The translations under genes were made by a program, and so were the position numbers. From Lepidodermella squamata (taxonomy: Eukaryota > Gastrotricha), in NCBI GenBank assembly GCA_047495785.1, contig JBLDXI010000031.1:868001-932000 (forward strand): a DNA stretch of 64,000 bases, in the 5' to 3' direction. The notes below the pieces were generated by a model. The model had not been told where the DNA came from. It made no database searches and saw only the letters and a list, made by a program, of their open reading frames with translations. Positions 1 to 12,248 of the stretch are shown one piece after another (the stretch's first letter is position 1; every line of letters starts with the position of its first letter).

Positions 1-5
1 TTCAG

Positions 6-99
6 ATACAACAAAATAATTATAGCTTGTTGGAAATGTCCCGAGACCGAGAGGCCGTCATTTCAAGAAACTTTGGAGGCCTTTGAAGAGCTGAAATAA
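6..99 (+). CDS. Last exon of a receptor tyrosine kinase, cut by window edge
   Basis: The window opens with an acceptor (ttcag, bases 1-5) and a short exon ending at TAA 97-99. It encodes the end of the kinase C-lobe: a Cys-Trp-Lys-Cys-Pro-Glu-Thr-Glu-Arg-Pro-Ser-Phe run, then Phe-Glu-Glu-Leu-Lys. The same exon, entered in phase 2, ends genes A (8315-8414) and E (41535-41625), so this is the 3' end of another member of the same family, lying head to tail with gene A. The Arg-Pro is the conserved C-lobe arginine region of tyrosine kinases. The rest of the gene lies left of the window, so whether it is intact is unknown. Confidence 0.85.
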
Positions 100-1154
100 T
101 TAGAAATAAAAATAGCATTTGAAAACTGTTGAAAGAGAGAAACCGATTTATTGGTGGTCTATGTTACGGGTATTTACTGTAACATTGCCTTATAGACACA
201 GGATTATGTAATTAATTGATAATACAGATTGGTATGTTTCATAAATACTGAATGTAATTCATAAATACAATTTGTATTTTCCTTTGTTTCATAAAATCAT
301 GGGAAATTGTGATGTGAGGTGAGTTGACTTTGAGGGTTTTTGAAACTGGGGTGTCCCGAAGTGGTCGCCTGATGGTTTTCATAACACTTGAATATTGCGA
401 AAATTTGGTTCATTCTTAGTCACCTTTCCAGGAAAAATCTTCAAAAATAGCGATAGCTGAGTTCGCTCGCATCCAATTTTATTCGACTGAAAACCGTCTA
501 AAGTTGCAGTTGAGAGCCGAGTTCATGTAGATTTTGAAGAAATTATGAGAAAAAATGCTGTAAATTGAGTGACATTTTATAGTTTGGACGCGAAATGTTG
601 GAAGTTTTGAGCATATTTTCCCTCACTGAAAAATGGAAAAAATGGAAAAGATCGCTAGGGGCCGCAGCCTGGTAAAGAATTTTGATTTTGGGGTCGCCAA
701 GTGTTAGGGGTTTAGAAGGCCTGTACTAACCGTTTCCCCGTTGACTAGGCCTGTTTCAAATAATCTCTAATTATCACATTTCCATTAGCAGAAATAAGTT
801 TCCTACCTTTTACAGTGTTGTCTAAGGTATGAATAATACGATAGCCGGTGATGTTCTAACCAGCTGCGAATTTAATCTATTTGAAATTCGATTCGCAGTC
901 ATGCCCGATACATCAATCGGACCTCCATTCAATCCGAGTTTTTCATCATTATACCAGATGGCGACGCCATATGCGGGGTTCGTAATAAACGAAATGACCC
1001 TGAAAACGATAAGAAGAATTGGCAGGAACCCTCGATGCAATTTATATTAAATTCATTTCTGAAAAGGTGGTTGTTCACCGCGCAATCGCAGATGTACCAA
1101 TACACATTTCACAGTTATAACCTGAATTTCAGCGAACTCTCTGACGCTAAAAAT
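100..1154. other. Intergenic interval
   Basis: No gene recognised. The interval is AT-rich and separates the end of the preceding receptor gene from gene A. Short ORFs around 822-1050 on both strands overlap each other and look like chance. It should hold the promoter of gene A, but I see no clear core element. Confidence 0.5.
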
Positions 1155-4100
1155 ATGAATCTGCGCATCATAGTCTATTTTTCAGCTGGCATAGTGGCAT
1201 CTTTTGCACGATTACCTGATCCAATTCTACTCCTGCCGCTCGACATGCAATCTGGATTCAAAGATTTGAGCGGGAAGTCTAAACAGCTAAGCGAACCAGC
1301 TCATCTGAGCATTAGCCAAGTGATGGCAGGTCCATTCGGTTATTTAGGAACTTCCGTTTCATTTTCAAGCAACGAACCGCTGATTTATAGCTTACCGTTG
1401 ATCGATAATTATCAGCCGTTGACCATTTCAATGTTTTTCTACTTCGACTCAACAGCTGGTGATGTCGACATTTTCACCTACGAGCGTCGAGATAATTATC
1501 TCTTTTTGTCTGTCAACGCTTCGGGAGGAAGGCTAATTTTGAGGAGTTTCGAGAACGGGAAAACAAGAAGCATTGCTGAGCTTCGCGAAGTCCGGCCTGC
1601 CAACTATTATTTCATCTCTCTCGCAATTGCATTCAACGGCGTGGTTCTGGTAACCATAGGTGTTGAGCCAAACTACTCTCTCGAAACTGCAATTCCTTTC
1701 GATGGTCATACTACCATTGGATCTGCAGAACCAAAACTGTACATCGGCGGTCTGAATGGAGCATCGAATCGCGAGCTTTTCTCTTGTGTTACAGCGTATC
1801 CTACGTGCATTTACGACCCATTAGTTACGAAACAAATTGTTGACTTATGCTTGCAGCAACACCGAGCCGCTTCTTCAACGCGCCAACGAGGTATGAATCT
1901 ATTGAGGAATGACAATGATAACTATTTAAGCCCTTCAAGTGAGCTTGTTTGCCCACCGATATACGGAGACCGAATGGCATGCTGATTTCGGCAAGCTTCA
2001 TAGCAGTGACCGAATAGATATCGTTGCTGACACCCGCACTACCGTTATTTTTGCTCAATGCGTATAAATATTCTGAAATTATCATTTTTAGGTCATGATA
2101 CTCATGCATCAAGCGGGCATTGCTACTGTGGCATATAGTTCCATCGTAACTGTTGAAGTTTCAAGCTATATCGGTATATGTAACGGCATGGATTGCGAAA
2201 AAGTCCTGATAGCCTTCATTGTTCCTATATTCTATGCTGTCAAATTATCGCAATCCGAAGAGGAATTCTGCCGCGAAATCGAGCAGAAACTACTTTCGGA
2301 AGAATTTCGTATTATATCAGTGATGTCGTTAGGTGAGGTTCGATTTCAAATGAGGAAGATGTCATTAATTTAACATTTTAAATAGATAAGCTGCCTTACA
2401 CCAGACCACTGAAGCTTTTGGCAGTTTGGCCATTCGACGACATAAGTGGAATCCGTGATCAGGGCCCTCTCAGACTTAGCGCAACTACTGACAATCGCTC
2501 GTTAAACTTCACTGATGGACCGTTCGAAGCTCCAAAAGCTGCGGTGCGATTAACCGAATCCCTGATGAAAATAGACCCTTTCAAAGTTTCGATCAATGAG
2601 GGTTACACTATCGCATTTTTCTTTTGGAAATCCTCTTCAGTGTATCCTAGAGACATCATGAACTTGCCCGACTGGTCGCTAAAAATTGGGATAACCAACG
2701 AGGGTATACTGTACGTTCAAAGCTATGAACAACTGTACAACCTTACTATGGCGGTTTCCGATGACGCTTGGTCTTTTCTCGGATTCGCGAGCAATTCATC
2801 GGGATTTTATGTCTACAACTCCTTCGGCTTGATATATTTTGCAACTGATACGAAATTCAAATCAACAACAATGTTTAGCATTGAGTTGACCGGGAATGGT
2901 TTGGACGGCATTTCTTGCTTATCAATTTATCATTTTCCGATGAGCTTTGACGATATTTCTCAAGTTCATGACGGCTGTAGGATGAAAATTATTCCACAGA
3001 TGAAATCTGGCCAGGCTTTGCCTGCAACATCTGAAATATCCAAGGGAAGTAGAGTCCCGTTCTTAACCCTCTAAGTCCGACTATGGGTTTTCGTCAATTG
3101 CAACTTCTCGGCGTAGGTGTGGATTGCTTATTAATTTTCGGCATAAAGTTTTTATACCACGGTTGAGCCCCTTACCTGAGCTTGCAGCACCCAGGCGGGC
3201 GCGTCCGCAACGTGCGATTACGCAACACAGTAATTAGGTAAATGTCCCTCGACTCTTAAACTCGTCGAAACACATGTGCCATTATGTGTGCACACATGAT
3301 GAGGGGCAATTTTTTGTCGCTCTGATTGCCATTCGAACACACGAACGTGTTTTGGAAACCAATTAACATGCGAAAACACATACGATCTTTTAATCACTGT
3401 TTTCAAGGCCCTAAATTGAGTTGCGCAGCTGTGCTTATAAAAATGTTGTCAGCAACATCTGGTGCTTACGCACTCTAGTGACAGCCATTTTTCACTTGAC
3501 AAAAAGTTATCAAGTGATTTTGGCGTACCAATTCCGATAAATTTGATTGCCGCCGATTCGATATCGATTTTCATCGGCTAAAAGCGCGTAGTTAGGGTGC
3601 GCGCCGGTAATGCTAGCCGGTTTGTCAAGGTGCCACTGATTTATCAACTAATCCTGGCCGAAAAATCGAGGTTTTGTCAACTTGCATCAAAATTTTCAGA
3701 GTTTTGTTACAAGTCGAAACACAAGTATGATGTAACAGGACTTTTCAAGGTGTTTGTTGCAAAACAATGGGTTCGCATGGCATTGCGAAACATGAGAAGA
3801 CAGCCATATAAAAGACCTGCAATAATCTATTTTATGGTTCCCCAAAATTGTTAACTTCGTTATCAAATGTCACTTGAAGACGACAGTAGCAGTGAAGAGG
3901 ACCTGGTGGAGATCGGCGAAACCTCGTCGGAATTGTCGTCTAACGATGAAGAGCTTGGCGTCACGCTCGACTCCGTCGTGCCGAAGACGAAATGGCGGAA
4001 AATGAACGAGGAGAGACCGTCTCACCAAGTTGAAAAATGCGCGTTGGTCAGCGGTCCATCGGAACTTTTCATCAAGAACCTCGTCGCAATGGAGCAAGGT

Positions 4101-7100
4101 AATTAATATTTATCAAATTTGTTGTACCGCTCACAATTTTTTTGTAGCCATGGAAAAAAACCGCAAAAAACTTGGCGGGAAATCGCGCTCTGATGGCAAT
4201 GCCGGCCCGGACGGGGGCGAAGAGAATGGTACCGAGGAGCAAGCTGTTGAAGAACCGAGCGAGGCAGGAAACGTCGTCGAAGAAGTCCAAGAAGCGCATG
4301 AGGAGGCCGAAGAAGAATTCCAAGATCTTGACGAAGAAGCCGATGATGAAGCGGAAGAAGACGAACAGCAATCATCAGTTTATTCTGACGGCGACTCAAG
4401 CGAATCAGAGAGCCGATACAAGTTGGTCAAGAGAAGAAGTCATCGGAAAGTGCTTCCTTTCTTCCTCCTCATGTTCCCGATCGTCAGCTTGCTGGTCGCT
4501 GAAACGAATAGGTACGCGGCACAGAACTACGATCCATCGAAGCCGCAATTCATCAACGTCACCGAGGAGGAGTTCTTCGGGTTTCTGGCGTGCGTCATTG
4601 GGATGGGTCTTGTCAACTTGCCGGCGCTTCATCAGTACTGGCAATCTTCGGATGCTTTGTTCTTTCAGCCGACGATTGCGAACATCATGAGTCGAGATCG
4701 GTTCAGAGAAATTCTGACTCACCTACACGCTGCCGACAACTCCAAAGCCTTGCCTCGAACAGACCCGAAATTCGACAAGATTTTCAAGGTCCGAGAAATG
4801 CTACAACAGCTGCAGGACAGCTGGCAAGCTAATTTCACGATAGGACCCGATGTAAATTGTTGTCTTTTTGTCTTTTTGCTCATCTTTATTGTCCTATTCT
4901 TGACAGATTGCTGTGGACGAGCAAATGATCGCCTTCAAAGGGCGCACCAGCCTCAAACAATTTATGCCAATGAAACCCGTCAAGCGAGGTCTAAAGATTT
5001 TCGCCCTGGCGCTATCACCTATCGGTTATATCTTTCGAGCACTGCTGTACAGCGGGAAAGGAGATGAAAGTACGTGATTTTTTTGTTTTGTTCTCTTGTC
5101 TACCCTCAATTTTCAAATAGCTGGCTCGGACGTTGCTGCTCAAGCAGGTCTCGCTGAGCGGATCGTTTTCAAGCTCTCAACTTCAATCTGGGGCTGCTGG
5201 CGCATTATCTTTATGGACAATTGGTTTTCTTCAGTTTCGCTCTACAACCGCCTTTTTGCTGAGAAAACTTACGCAGCCGGCACCGTTATCGCCAATCGAA
5301 CAGGTCTGGATCCGGCCGTTCCGATCAAACCCGCGTCAAAGCTACCGCGTGGAAGTTCGCAGTTCAAAGTTCAAGCTGACTTGCTTTATCAGTCGTGGCA
5401 AGACTCGAAAGTCGTCAACTTTCTCTCAACTCGACATTGCGGCACTGGTAACGACACGGTAAAGCGCAAGCAGAAAAACGGCAAGGTCGCTGAGTACTCT
5501 TGTCCCCCCGTTGTCGCTGACTATCAGAAGAACATGCGCGGCGTAGATGTCGCCGATCGCCTCCGCGAGTCGTACGATTGCACTTTGCCCGGGCGCAAGT
5601 GGCACCGCCTCGTGATTTTCTATGGCATCGAAACAGCAATCAACAACGCCCTGTTGGCTTTCAAGTCCACGGAAGATGATCCCGACTATCCTAGCTTGCT
5701 ATTCCGTCGTCGGCTATTCGACGAGTTGATACAAGCCTCTACCTCCGGCAATGTTACGCGCAAGGTCGGCAGAAAACGCAAGCTTTCTGAACAGCTCGAC
5801 CCGCTGGTCCCGAGCGACAAATGGCGAGAAGGCGGCCATTTTCCTGCTCACAATGGCTTCTATGAGTCGGTCGACGCTCGCGGTTACAAACGCGCAAAGC
5901 CGCGCGTGTGCGTCTACTGCAAGGTGGCGCCTGGCTGCACACCGCACATGGCGTCCTGGCACTGCGCTCAATGCGACGTTGGTCTTTGCTGTGAAAATTT
6001 CGGGAAATATGGTCCTCATGCCGGGATCTGACAAAATTACCGGTCCAAAATGACTGAACTTTTCATCCAAAACCTAAAAAATTTGCGTGCGATTCGCATA
6101 CATGTGTTTTCGAAAATTGCCAAATAAATAAAAAATTACGTGCTAAACCACATAGGTGTGTTCCCACAAATAAACATTTTTTACATCGTTTCGCTTGTGT
6201 TTCGACATGTAAAAACGACGTTTTTGGTCAAAATGAAAAAAATTGGTGAAAATATTTTAAGACTTGTGTTAACACAAGCACTTTTAAAAGTTACAATAGT
6301 AACACACATTTTTGTCATTTTTTTGCAACTTTCCAAAACACCAAGCGACTTACACATACACCAGCCGGACTTAGAGGGTTAAAACCGCTAATTTCTGCCA
6401 ACTCGAATTGTATGGCTGTAAAGTTGGACGGCCGACATTACATTTTGCCAGAATCATGCTTGAATTTATTCGAGCATCCACCAAGCAATGGAACCTTCGA
6501 AATCATAGGTGTGAAGGAGCAAGTGGCAATTCTTAGGCTAAATAACAGTGTTGAAATAGACCCTGAAACTTCGAATAACATTGCTCTGTTCACTAAATAC
6601 GTTGGAATGACGAATAACTGGTGGTATGACGTTATCGCTGTAGGATTCCGTGTTGAGCGCGAGCTTCAGAGGATTCAGGATGCGTATAACTACGAGTTCT
6701 TCGAGATTCATGGTAAAATTAACAGCGTCGATCCAGCGTGCGTATCGGAATCCTACATTTGCCTTGATTTGCCAAATAATGATGGTGAATCGCTTTTTAC
6801 TAGCCTGAACTTAGGTGCTGTTCTTTCTTTCACGGACATCCAATCCTATATAGATGGTGAAGCTAGATTGATAATGGTTAGCCTTATATAATGCGTAATG
6901 AAGCCTTATACCTTATATTGATTATATGCAGGGTGGAGTTTATTTGGGTGGAGAAAACGCCACAGCGAACTTCATTCGATTTTTCAACGTCGTGCAGCTA
7001 ACCAGTTGGATTCAAGAGACAGTAGCGTGTAGCGCCTTTCACGCAGCGAAATCAGAATGTCCCCAGTCGTTGGATCGGATACAATCTGAAACGTCATCGG

Positions 7101-8414
7101 TAATGGGTGAAACAACTCCCATGACATCGCAAAGCAGCGATCTGTTTCCAACAACAATATCAGCTAATGGAGGCTCATATTCTTCATCCGAAGGTTATAA
7201 GCGTTTTATTAACACAAATTCGCAAGATTTATGGAAGCTTCTCTGACTAGGTGTAATTACTGTGGCATTGGTCTCTGCAACGGCGGGCTCGTTACTTGTT
7301 CTAGCTGGAATCGCAGCGTGGTGTTTAATCAGGAGGCGGAGAGGATTGAAATTGAAGTTTGCAAAACACAAAGGAAATATCGGAGAAGAATCCACATACA
7401 TAACCCCATATGGCGATTTCAAGCAAATGCTCGAGATGACACCTGGAGGGCGTGATCTGGTTCCACTGATCGAGAATATTAATATCTATCCGAACTGGCT
7501 TGCGATTAATGAGTTGATTGGTCAAGGCTTCTTTGGAGCGATTCATAAGGGTGTTCTGAAGAAACCAGGCTGTGAACCTCGTGACATCGCTTTGAAAAGT
7601 GTCCTGCCCGGTGCTTGTAAGGATGTTGTCGCTTTCGTCAAGGAAGCTCTTATCATGAATGAATTCGATCACGAAAACGTCCTGCCATTGATAGGGATCG
7701 CGTCTCTTGACGGACAGCCTAATATTATTGTTCCTTTTATGGAGAGGGGCAACCTGCATCACTACCTCAACTCATTTGAGGACAATCTATGGGAAAAAGA
7801 TCTCCTGGTTGATTATTCTAAACAGATTTGCAGAGGAATGGTTTATCTTTCGTCACGCAATTGTCTTCACAGAGACTTGGCCTGTCGCAACATTTTGGTG
7901 TCAGACGATGAAGTTTTAAAGATTTCAGACTTTGGCCTGTCTCGATTGGTTTCTGACGAGCATCTCTATTATAGATCAGGCGATATCAGTACGACTATGA
8001 TACCAACTCGATGGCACCCGCCCGAGTCACTAAGCAGTCAAATTTTTCTACCGAAAGGAGATGTTTGGTCATTTGGGGTTGTTGTCTGGGAGATTTTCTC
8101 TCGTAAGATTTAGTTCGCCGACCTGACTACCTCTCACTATATCAATTTTAGTATGCCGGGAAGAGCCGTATGCGGGGTTGAACAATTTCGAGGTCATAGT
8201 TAACGTGACGAGCGGGTTACGTCTCAGCAAACCAACATTCTCTAGCGAAGAAATGTGAGCTTTGAAGTTTCAATCGTTCAATTAAATTTACTGTTTAAGT
8301 TTACTCCCCTACAGATACAAGAAAATCATCATACCTTGCTGGAATTGTCCCGAAACCGAGAGGCCGTCCTTCCAAGATCTTATGAAGGCTTTTGAAGAAC
8401 TGACCAATGATTGA
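1155..8414 (+). CDS. Receptor tyrosine kinase gene A (LamG, protease-like, TM, kinase), split by piggyBac
   Basis: Eight exons by comparison with genes D and E: 1155-1890, 1931-2061, 2092-2332, 2386-3062 continuing at 6379-6876, 6932-7193, 7251-8102, 8152-8254 and 8315-8414. Skipping the transposon and one TTAA gives exactly 3600 nt, 1199 aa. Order: signal peptide from Met at 1155, LamG-like domain (about 25-240), two linker exons, second LamG-like domain (about 372-580), a protease-like domain with Cys-x15-Cys ending LPESC, a Ser/Thr-rich stalk, a membrane helix (about 850-875) and a kinase. Kinase motifs are all present: GQGFFGAI loop, ALKS lysine, HRDLACRN, SDFG. Met-1155 was chosen because a hydrophobic leader follows it; an in-frame extension lies upstream. 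The piggyBac at 3067-6378 sits inside exon 4, so this copy makes no full receptor unless the element excises. Confidence 0.85.
2062..2091 (+). other. 30-nt intron in gene A
   Basis: Intron 2 of gene A starts GTATAA and ends TTTTTAG with only 30 nt in all. The site is set by homology: genes D and E have an intron at the same place in phase 0, after the 35-44 aa second exon. A second 30-nt intron is at 18400-18429. Confidence 0.75.
3063..6382 (+). mobile_element. Complete piggyBac transposon with TTAA duplication
   Basis: The element runs 3067-6378 (3312 bp) between TTAA copies at 3063-3066 and 6379-6382. Its ends are a perfect 13-bp inverted repeat (CCCTCTAAGTCCG and its complement). Outside the transposase there are about 800 bp of left arm and 350 bp of right arm, with purine-pyrimidine words such as TGTGTGCACACATG that may be internal binding sites. 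Taking out the element and one TTAA restores an uninterrupted reading frame in exon 4 of gene A, so the insertion point is exact. The intact gene and clean ends suggest a recent and possibly active copy. Confidence 0.95.
3867..6031 (+). CDS. piggyBac-family transposase
   Basis: Four exons: 3867-4098, 4148-4851, 4907-5069, 5121-6031, joining in frame to 669 aa. The N-terminus is very acidic. The DDE_Tnp_1_7 core follows: VDEQM with the first catalytic Asp at about residue 316, then KPVKRG, then MDNWFSS with the second Asp at about 399, the WQDSKVV segment that aligns with the third acidic site of the family, and MRGVDVADR. The C-terminus carries a Cys/His zinc-binding cluster (CVYCKVAPGC, HCAQC, LCC), the DNA-binding domain known from piggyBac. 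The introns (49, 55 and 51 nt) match host introns. A polyadenylation signal (AATAAATAAA) lies about 90 bp after the stop. I see no stop or frameshift, so the enzyme is probably functional. Confidence 0.93.
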
Positions 8415-8991
8415 ACGGTTGCTTCTAGTTGTGTGGCTTGAGTTCTTGTCATTCCTAATAGATTAGTAGATTATTATTACACTAGGTAAGGTACGTGTGC
8501 CTAATTCGTTACACGTCCTAATTCGTTACAGTTTGCCGAAAAATCCCCCGCGCTTCGTGTCTGTGATAGATATTTATTTCATTTTTACACCACATCTTGG
8601 CATGGGTGTCCTCTACATTTTCGCAAAATTTCAGCCAATTCGGACCAATAGCCGTGACGTAATCGCGCCCGGTAGAAGGGGTGGTGTGAGTTTTCCGGAC
8701 AAAAATCAAGGACATTTGAAAGTTGCTAATTTATTACAAACGCTCCTGCTGTGATAAGGCAAAGTGTCGCCCCAAAAATGTTGACACTTATATGACTATG
8801 TTAATAAGTTGATAATGAATTGATAAGCTGAATTGATTCTTCAGATGATTTAAAAATCGATCCGTATGGTGCGAGATAAAATTAAAAATTAATTTGAATG
8901 GAAAAGAAACTTGCAAAGCGCAGGGATGAACTAAAAATGATAATTATAATTCAGTCGGCTCATCGTTGGGACGCAATTTTTTTCGTCAATA
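8415..8991. other. Interval between gene A and the LTR element
   Basis: No gene seen. AT-rich sequence with scattered short ORFs that have no recognisable content. It ends with AATA (8988-8991), the left target duplication of the LTR retrotransposon. Confidence 0.5.
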
Positions 8992-9306
8992 TGTAACCGG
9001 TGTAAGTTCTGCGACTCTGATCCTATGGTGTGGACTTTGATCAACGTGCATATATTAAGTACGCACTTGGTAGCCGACACTGCTCCACACAGAAACACGT
9101 TCGTGCCAATAACGCCCTCGTTGAATATTGATCAGAGACCTTTGGACTTTCGAGGATATATAAACCTTCGTGCTTTGACGGATAGTTACCTGATATATCT
9201 GATCGTTACCTGATAGTAACCCTTTGTTATCTCGTCAGCTCAGTTGAATAATAAAGCTGTGAGTTGTGGAATCTGCCGTCTCTTACCAGATTAGAACCCC
9301 GTTACA
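8992..9306 (+). repeat. Left LTR
   Basis: 315 bp, TG...CA ends, with a TATATAAA box near 9164-9172 and an AATAAA signal near 9248-9254. The right copy at 12249-12563 is the same length and, as far as I can compare by eye, the same sequence. Confidence 0.93.
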
Positions 9307-9356
9307 TTTGGTGTCAGAAGTGACTCTGGTTAAGAACGGCAGATCCTACAGTCAAG

Positions 9357-10379
9357 TTGGAACCCGTGGAACTAGTCGAACTAGTCGAACCGACAGCAGG
9401 CAAATCCTCTGGAGACCTTGCGAAAGTCCTTCGAAAGACTTCGAATTTTATCGGCGCTAAAATCGAGGCTAAAAAGAATACAGCAGCAGCAGTACCGGAA
9501 ATGGCGAAGACGGTGTTGGCAATGGACAAGGCAATGAAGCTGATTCCGAAAATCAGCGGGGAATCATGGCACACCTTCGACAACGAATGGCGACAGTTTG
9601 TGGACATCGTAAATGCCTGTGGCGGAGCCGATCCGCTACCCATACAATCTACTGGAAGAGACCCTAATACGGCCGACCCTCATAAATCGAAAGTCGAGAA
9701 AATGCAATACTTTGTCAACGTCTTGGGATCATTCTTGCGTGGAAAGGCTCTGCAAGTTTGGTATGAAGGCGAACGGGAGGGAGTAAATACACTGGCTGCT
9801 GCGAAAGCCGTGTTGGAAGAAGGACTGAATCTACGGCTAACTGCTGGTCGAGCCACCAATCAGTTCTTCTCACGAGTACAAACCGCAAGTGAAACAGTAC
9901 GCGACTACATTGGCGACTTGAAACGAATCATGCTTCACATGGGCAAGACAGAAGTCGAACGGGAGTATTGTCTGACGCAGCGTTTCTTGATGGGTATCAA
10001 ACCAGCTCTACGAGTTGCAGTCTTCCGACATGGCGAACCGAAGTCATTGCAAAACGCATATGAGCTGGCAGCACTCGAAGAAGCAGCGCTGAATTCGGCT
10101 ACGTTGAGTGAATCTGGAGCTGTCGTAGCCCATGTTGTGTCTGCACCTGGCGGCGTTAGGACCGAGGATTCTTGGAAAATAATGATACGGCTGGTAGGCG
10201 ACCGGCAAGAATTGGTGAGAACAGCCCTCCAATTGATGGAAGAGGAGGGTAACCTGCACAACAATTCAACGCATTATTCCGACAACAATGAATACAGTGA
10301 GGAAGGGATAAGACAGCCAGCGTTCGGAAAACCTACAGCGGATGAGGCCGACGACCGAATAATCCCGGTCAGATCTTGA
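9357..10379 (+). CDS. Gag-like protein of the LTR element
   Basis: An open frame of 340 codons; the first in-frame ATG is near 9500, so the true protein may be about 292 aa. The middle looks like a Ty3/gypsy-type capsid: a WHTFDNEWRQF segment, a FLRGKALQVWYEGER segment (the usual Trp-Tyr capsid motif), FFSRVQTASETVRDYI, and LTQRFLMGIKPALR. The frame stops just before a (GAA)n tract at 10396-10441 that would encode poly-Glu in another frame. I could not confirm a zinc knuckle; a Cys/His-containing stretch near 10560-10660 is a weak candidate in a shifted frame. There is no pol ORF after it. Confidence 0.7.
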   Translation: MEPVELVELVEPTAGKSSGDLAKVLRKTSNFIGAKIEAKKNTAAAVPEMAKTVLAMDKAMKLIPKISGESWHTFDNEWRQFVDIVNACGGADPLPIQSTGRDPNTADPHKSKVEKMQYFVNVLGSFLRGKALQVWYEGEREGVNTLAAAKAVLEEGLNLRLTAGRATNQFFSRVQTASETVRDYIGDLKRIMLHMGKTEVEREYCLTQRFLMGIKPALRVAVFRHGEPKSLQNAYELAALEEAALNSATLSESGAVVAHVVSAPGGVRTEDSWKIMIRLVGDRQELVRTALQLMEEEGNLHNNSTHYSDNNEYSEEGIRQPAFGKPTADEADDRIIPVRS

Positions 10380-10395
10380 AACGGTCTGACAACGA

Positions 10396-10441
10396 AGAAG
10401 AAGAAGAAGAAGAAGAAGAAGAAGAAGAAGAAGAAGAAGAA
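10396..10441 (+). repeat. (GAA)n microsatellite
   Basis: About 15 tandem GAA units just after the gag stop inside the LTR element. Expansion or contraction here could shift the gag frame. Confidence 0.9.
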
Positions 10442-12248
10442 GGATGGAGGACCTACCGACTCGCTGAATGCGGTAGCGTTATGACCCTACCCGTAGTGTA
10501 TAGTGGTTGTATAGACAAGTTGTTCGGAGTACTGGCTACACCTGTCACCAGTACAAGTTGCGGGGTTTTTGTTATCTGTTTTGGATGGATGGCACGATGG
10601 CGTTGACCCTGCCCAGTGTTTTAATCGGGCACATTTTCCCTTGGGTCGCTGCAGAGGAGAAGAGGAGCTTCCAAGTACGGGCGGAAATACCGCCGATGAT
10701 GCTGAAAACGAGCCGAGGGTATGTTGGCCCAGCAGCAAAGTCGTGTTTGGGTGAGATATTTTGAAGTGCACTACGAAGTATTTTTTTGAATGGTTTCGAA
10801 TGTCGCTATGTTGAGCTAACGTCCGGACGAACCTATAAGTAAGCGCCGCACTTACGTCTGGTGTCAAAGTTCGGCCGAACCTCTATCACCTGACACCCTG
10901 ACGAACGGCGAGTGAGCGAAATGGCTGACGCGATGCGACTCAGCACTGATACAAGTCGAAGACGGAGATGCCCAGTTGATGATCTGGAAGGGAGCGGTAG
11001 TCCGCGAGGAGTTCGCACCGGATGGTACGGTGGGGAAATTCCATGAGGCGGCTCGCTCCATGTAGCGGAAGGTCCACCCTTGTTGGCTGCTGGAATGATT
11101 TGATGGAACACCCCTCGATGTCGCCGATTGAAGTGGCGAATGTTGGCGTTTCAAGCAGACACTGATTGAATCCCTGATGGATGATGGAAGCGGGAAGATA
11201 ACTACGACGTTGGCGTGAGTCCCATCAACGACAAATCGCCGACGCACCAGCCGAGAGGATGCAGGTGTTAAAATTGGCGAGCAAGTGCCGTTGACTTGGT
11301 AATGTATTGCCAAGGTGCTCGTTTGCTGCGACGACTAGAGTAGAGTATGGCATGACTGTCGCAGTGCCACAGCCGTCTCCTAAATCTAACCGTCCCAGGA
11401 GAAAGAATTAGTCGTGTTCGTCGAGCCGTCCGAGTCAATGGTAACGAATAGCAAAGATGGCCGTGGAATTTTGGATAGCTAAATATCTCATGAATTAGTA
11501 TTTAGTCCTTTGAACTGTATGGTGTTGTTTTGCATATCGTTGTTCCATGCTCTGGAAAAGGGGGATGAAATTATGAAATCGGAAAGTTGCTTTTCTGCTG
11601 TTGTTGATTATATAGTAGTGTTGTTAGTGTTCAGATATGACTCGCGTCGTCTTGTAATTGATTTCTGTGAATAGTGTGATATCTCTGCAAAACAACTAGT
11701 ATGATTTCACTGTAAATGATAAAGGCAAAGTTCACATAGCCTAGCCGATGTACGCAAGCCGCCTGCTGTTACAGACCTTGCGATGGCTGTGTTCCTGTGT
11801 TATCGTTGCAGCAACTTTTGTTACGGACAACGCGTATAAGTGGGCAACGCCTTCACAACTTTTGTGACTTTGTTTGTGACTGGAACTGGCGCTGATGTTG
11901 CTGCCACATGCGAAGTTGAAGTGCCTCGCCGCGTTATCACTAGGGCTACGAACGCACGACTTCGAAGTATCCGGCGATCGCAGATCTCCTTGTGGACACT
12001 CTTCTTCCGAGTCAAGGTCATGGCCGCGTCAAGAATCGTTACTAGTCGTTACTGTTGCAGCTGATGCATGGTGTGTTAGAATCAGTTGGAATTTCAATGG
12101 TGTAGCATGCCGAATCTATTCGTGTAATTGTCGAGCATTACTTGACTACCCTGGTGGCGAGTGGTCAGAGCGTACGCGAGTCTGGTCGCAATTCATTCCT
12201 TAGCAATTATCAGCTTGACCGGTATTCGTAGGTTAAACAGGGAGGAAT
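10442..12248. other. Non-coding interior of the LTR element
   Basis: About 1.8 kb downstream of gag in which I find no protease (Asp-Thr/Ser-Gly), reverse transcriptase (YxDD) or integrase motif in any frame. The small ORFs look like chance. Confidence 0.6.

Noticed and set aside
822-1050. Overlapping ORFs on both strands before gene A
   Set aside because: Mutually antisense, short, and without recognisable content or splice logic.
4072-4722. Several ORFs opposite and in other frames of the piggyBac transposase
   Set aside because: They lie in the acidic and basic low-complexity coding region and are frame shadows of the real exons.
10442-12248. Degenerate pol in the LTR element
   Set aside because: No protease, reverse transcriptase or integrase motif could be read in any frame by eye.
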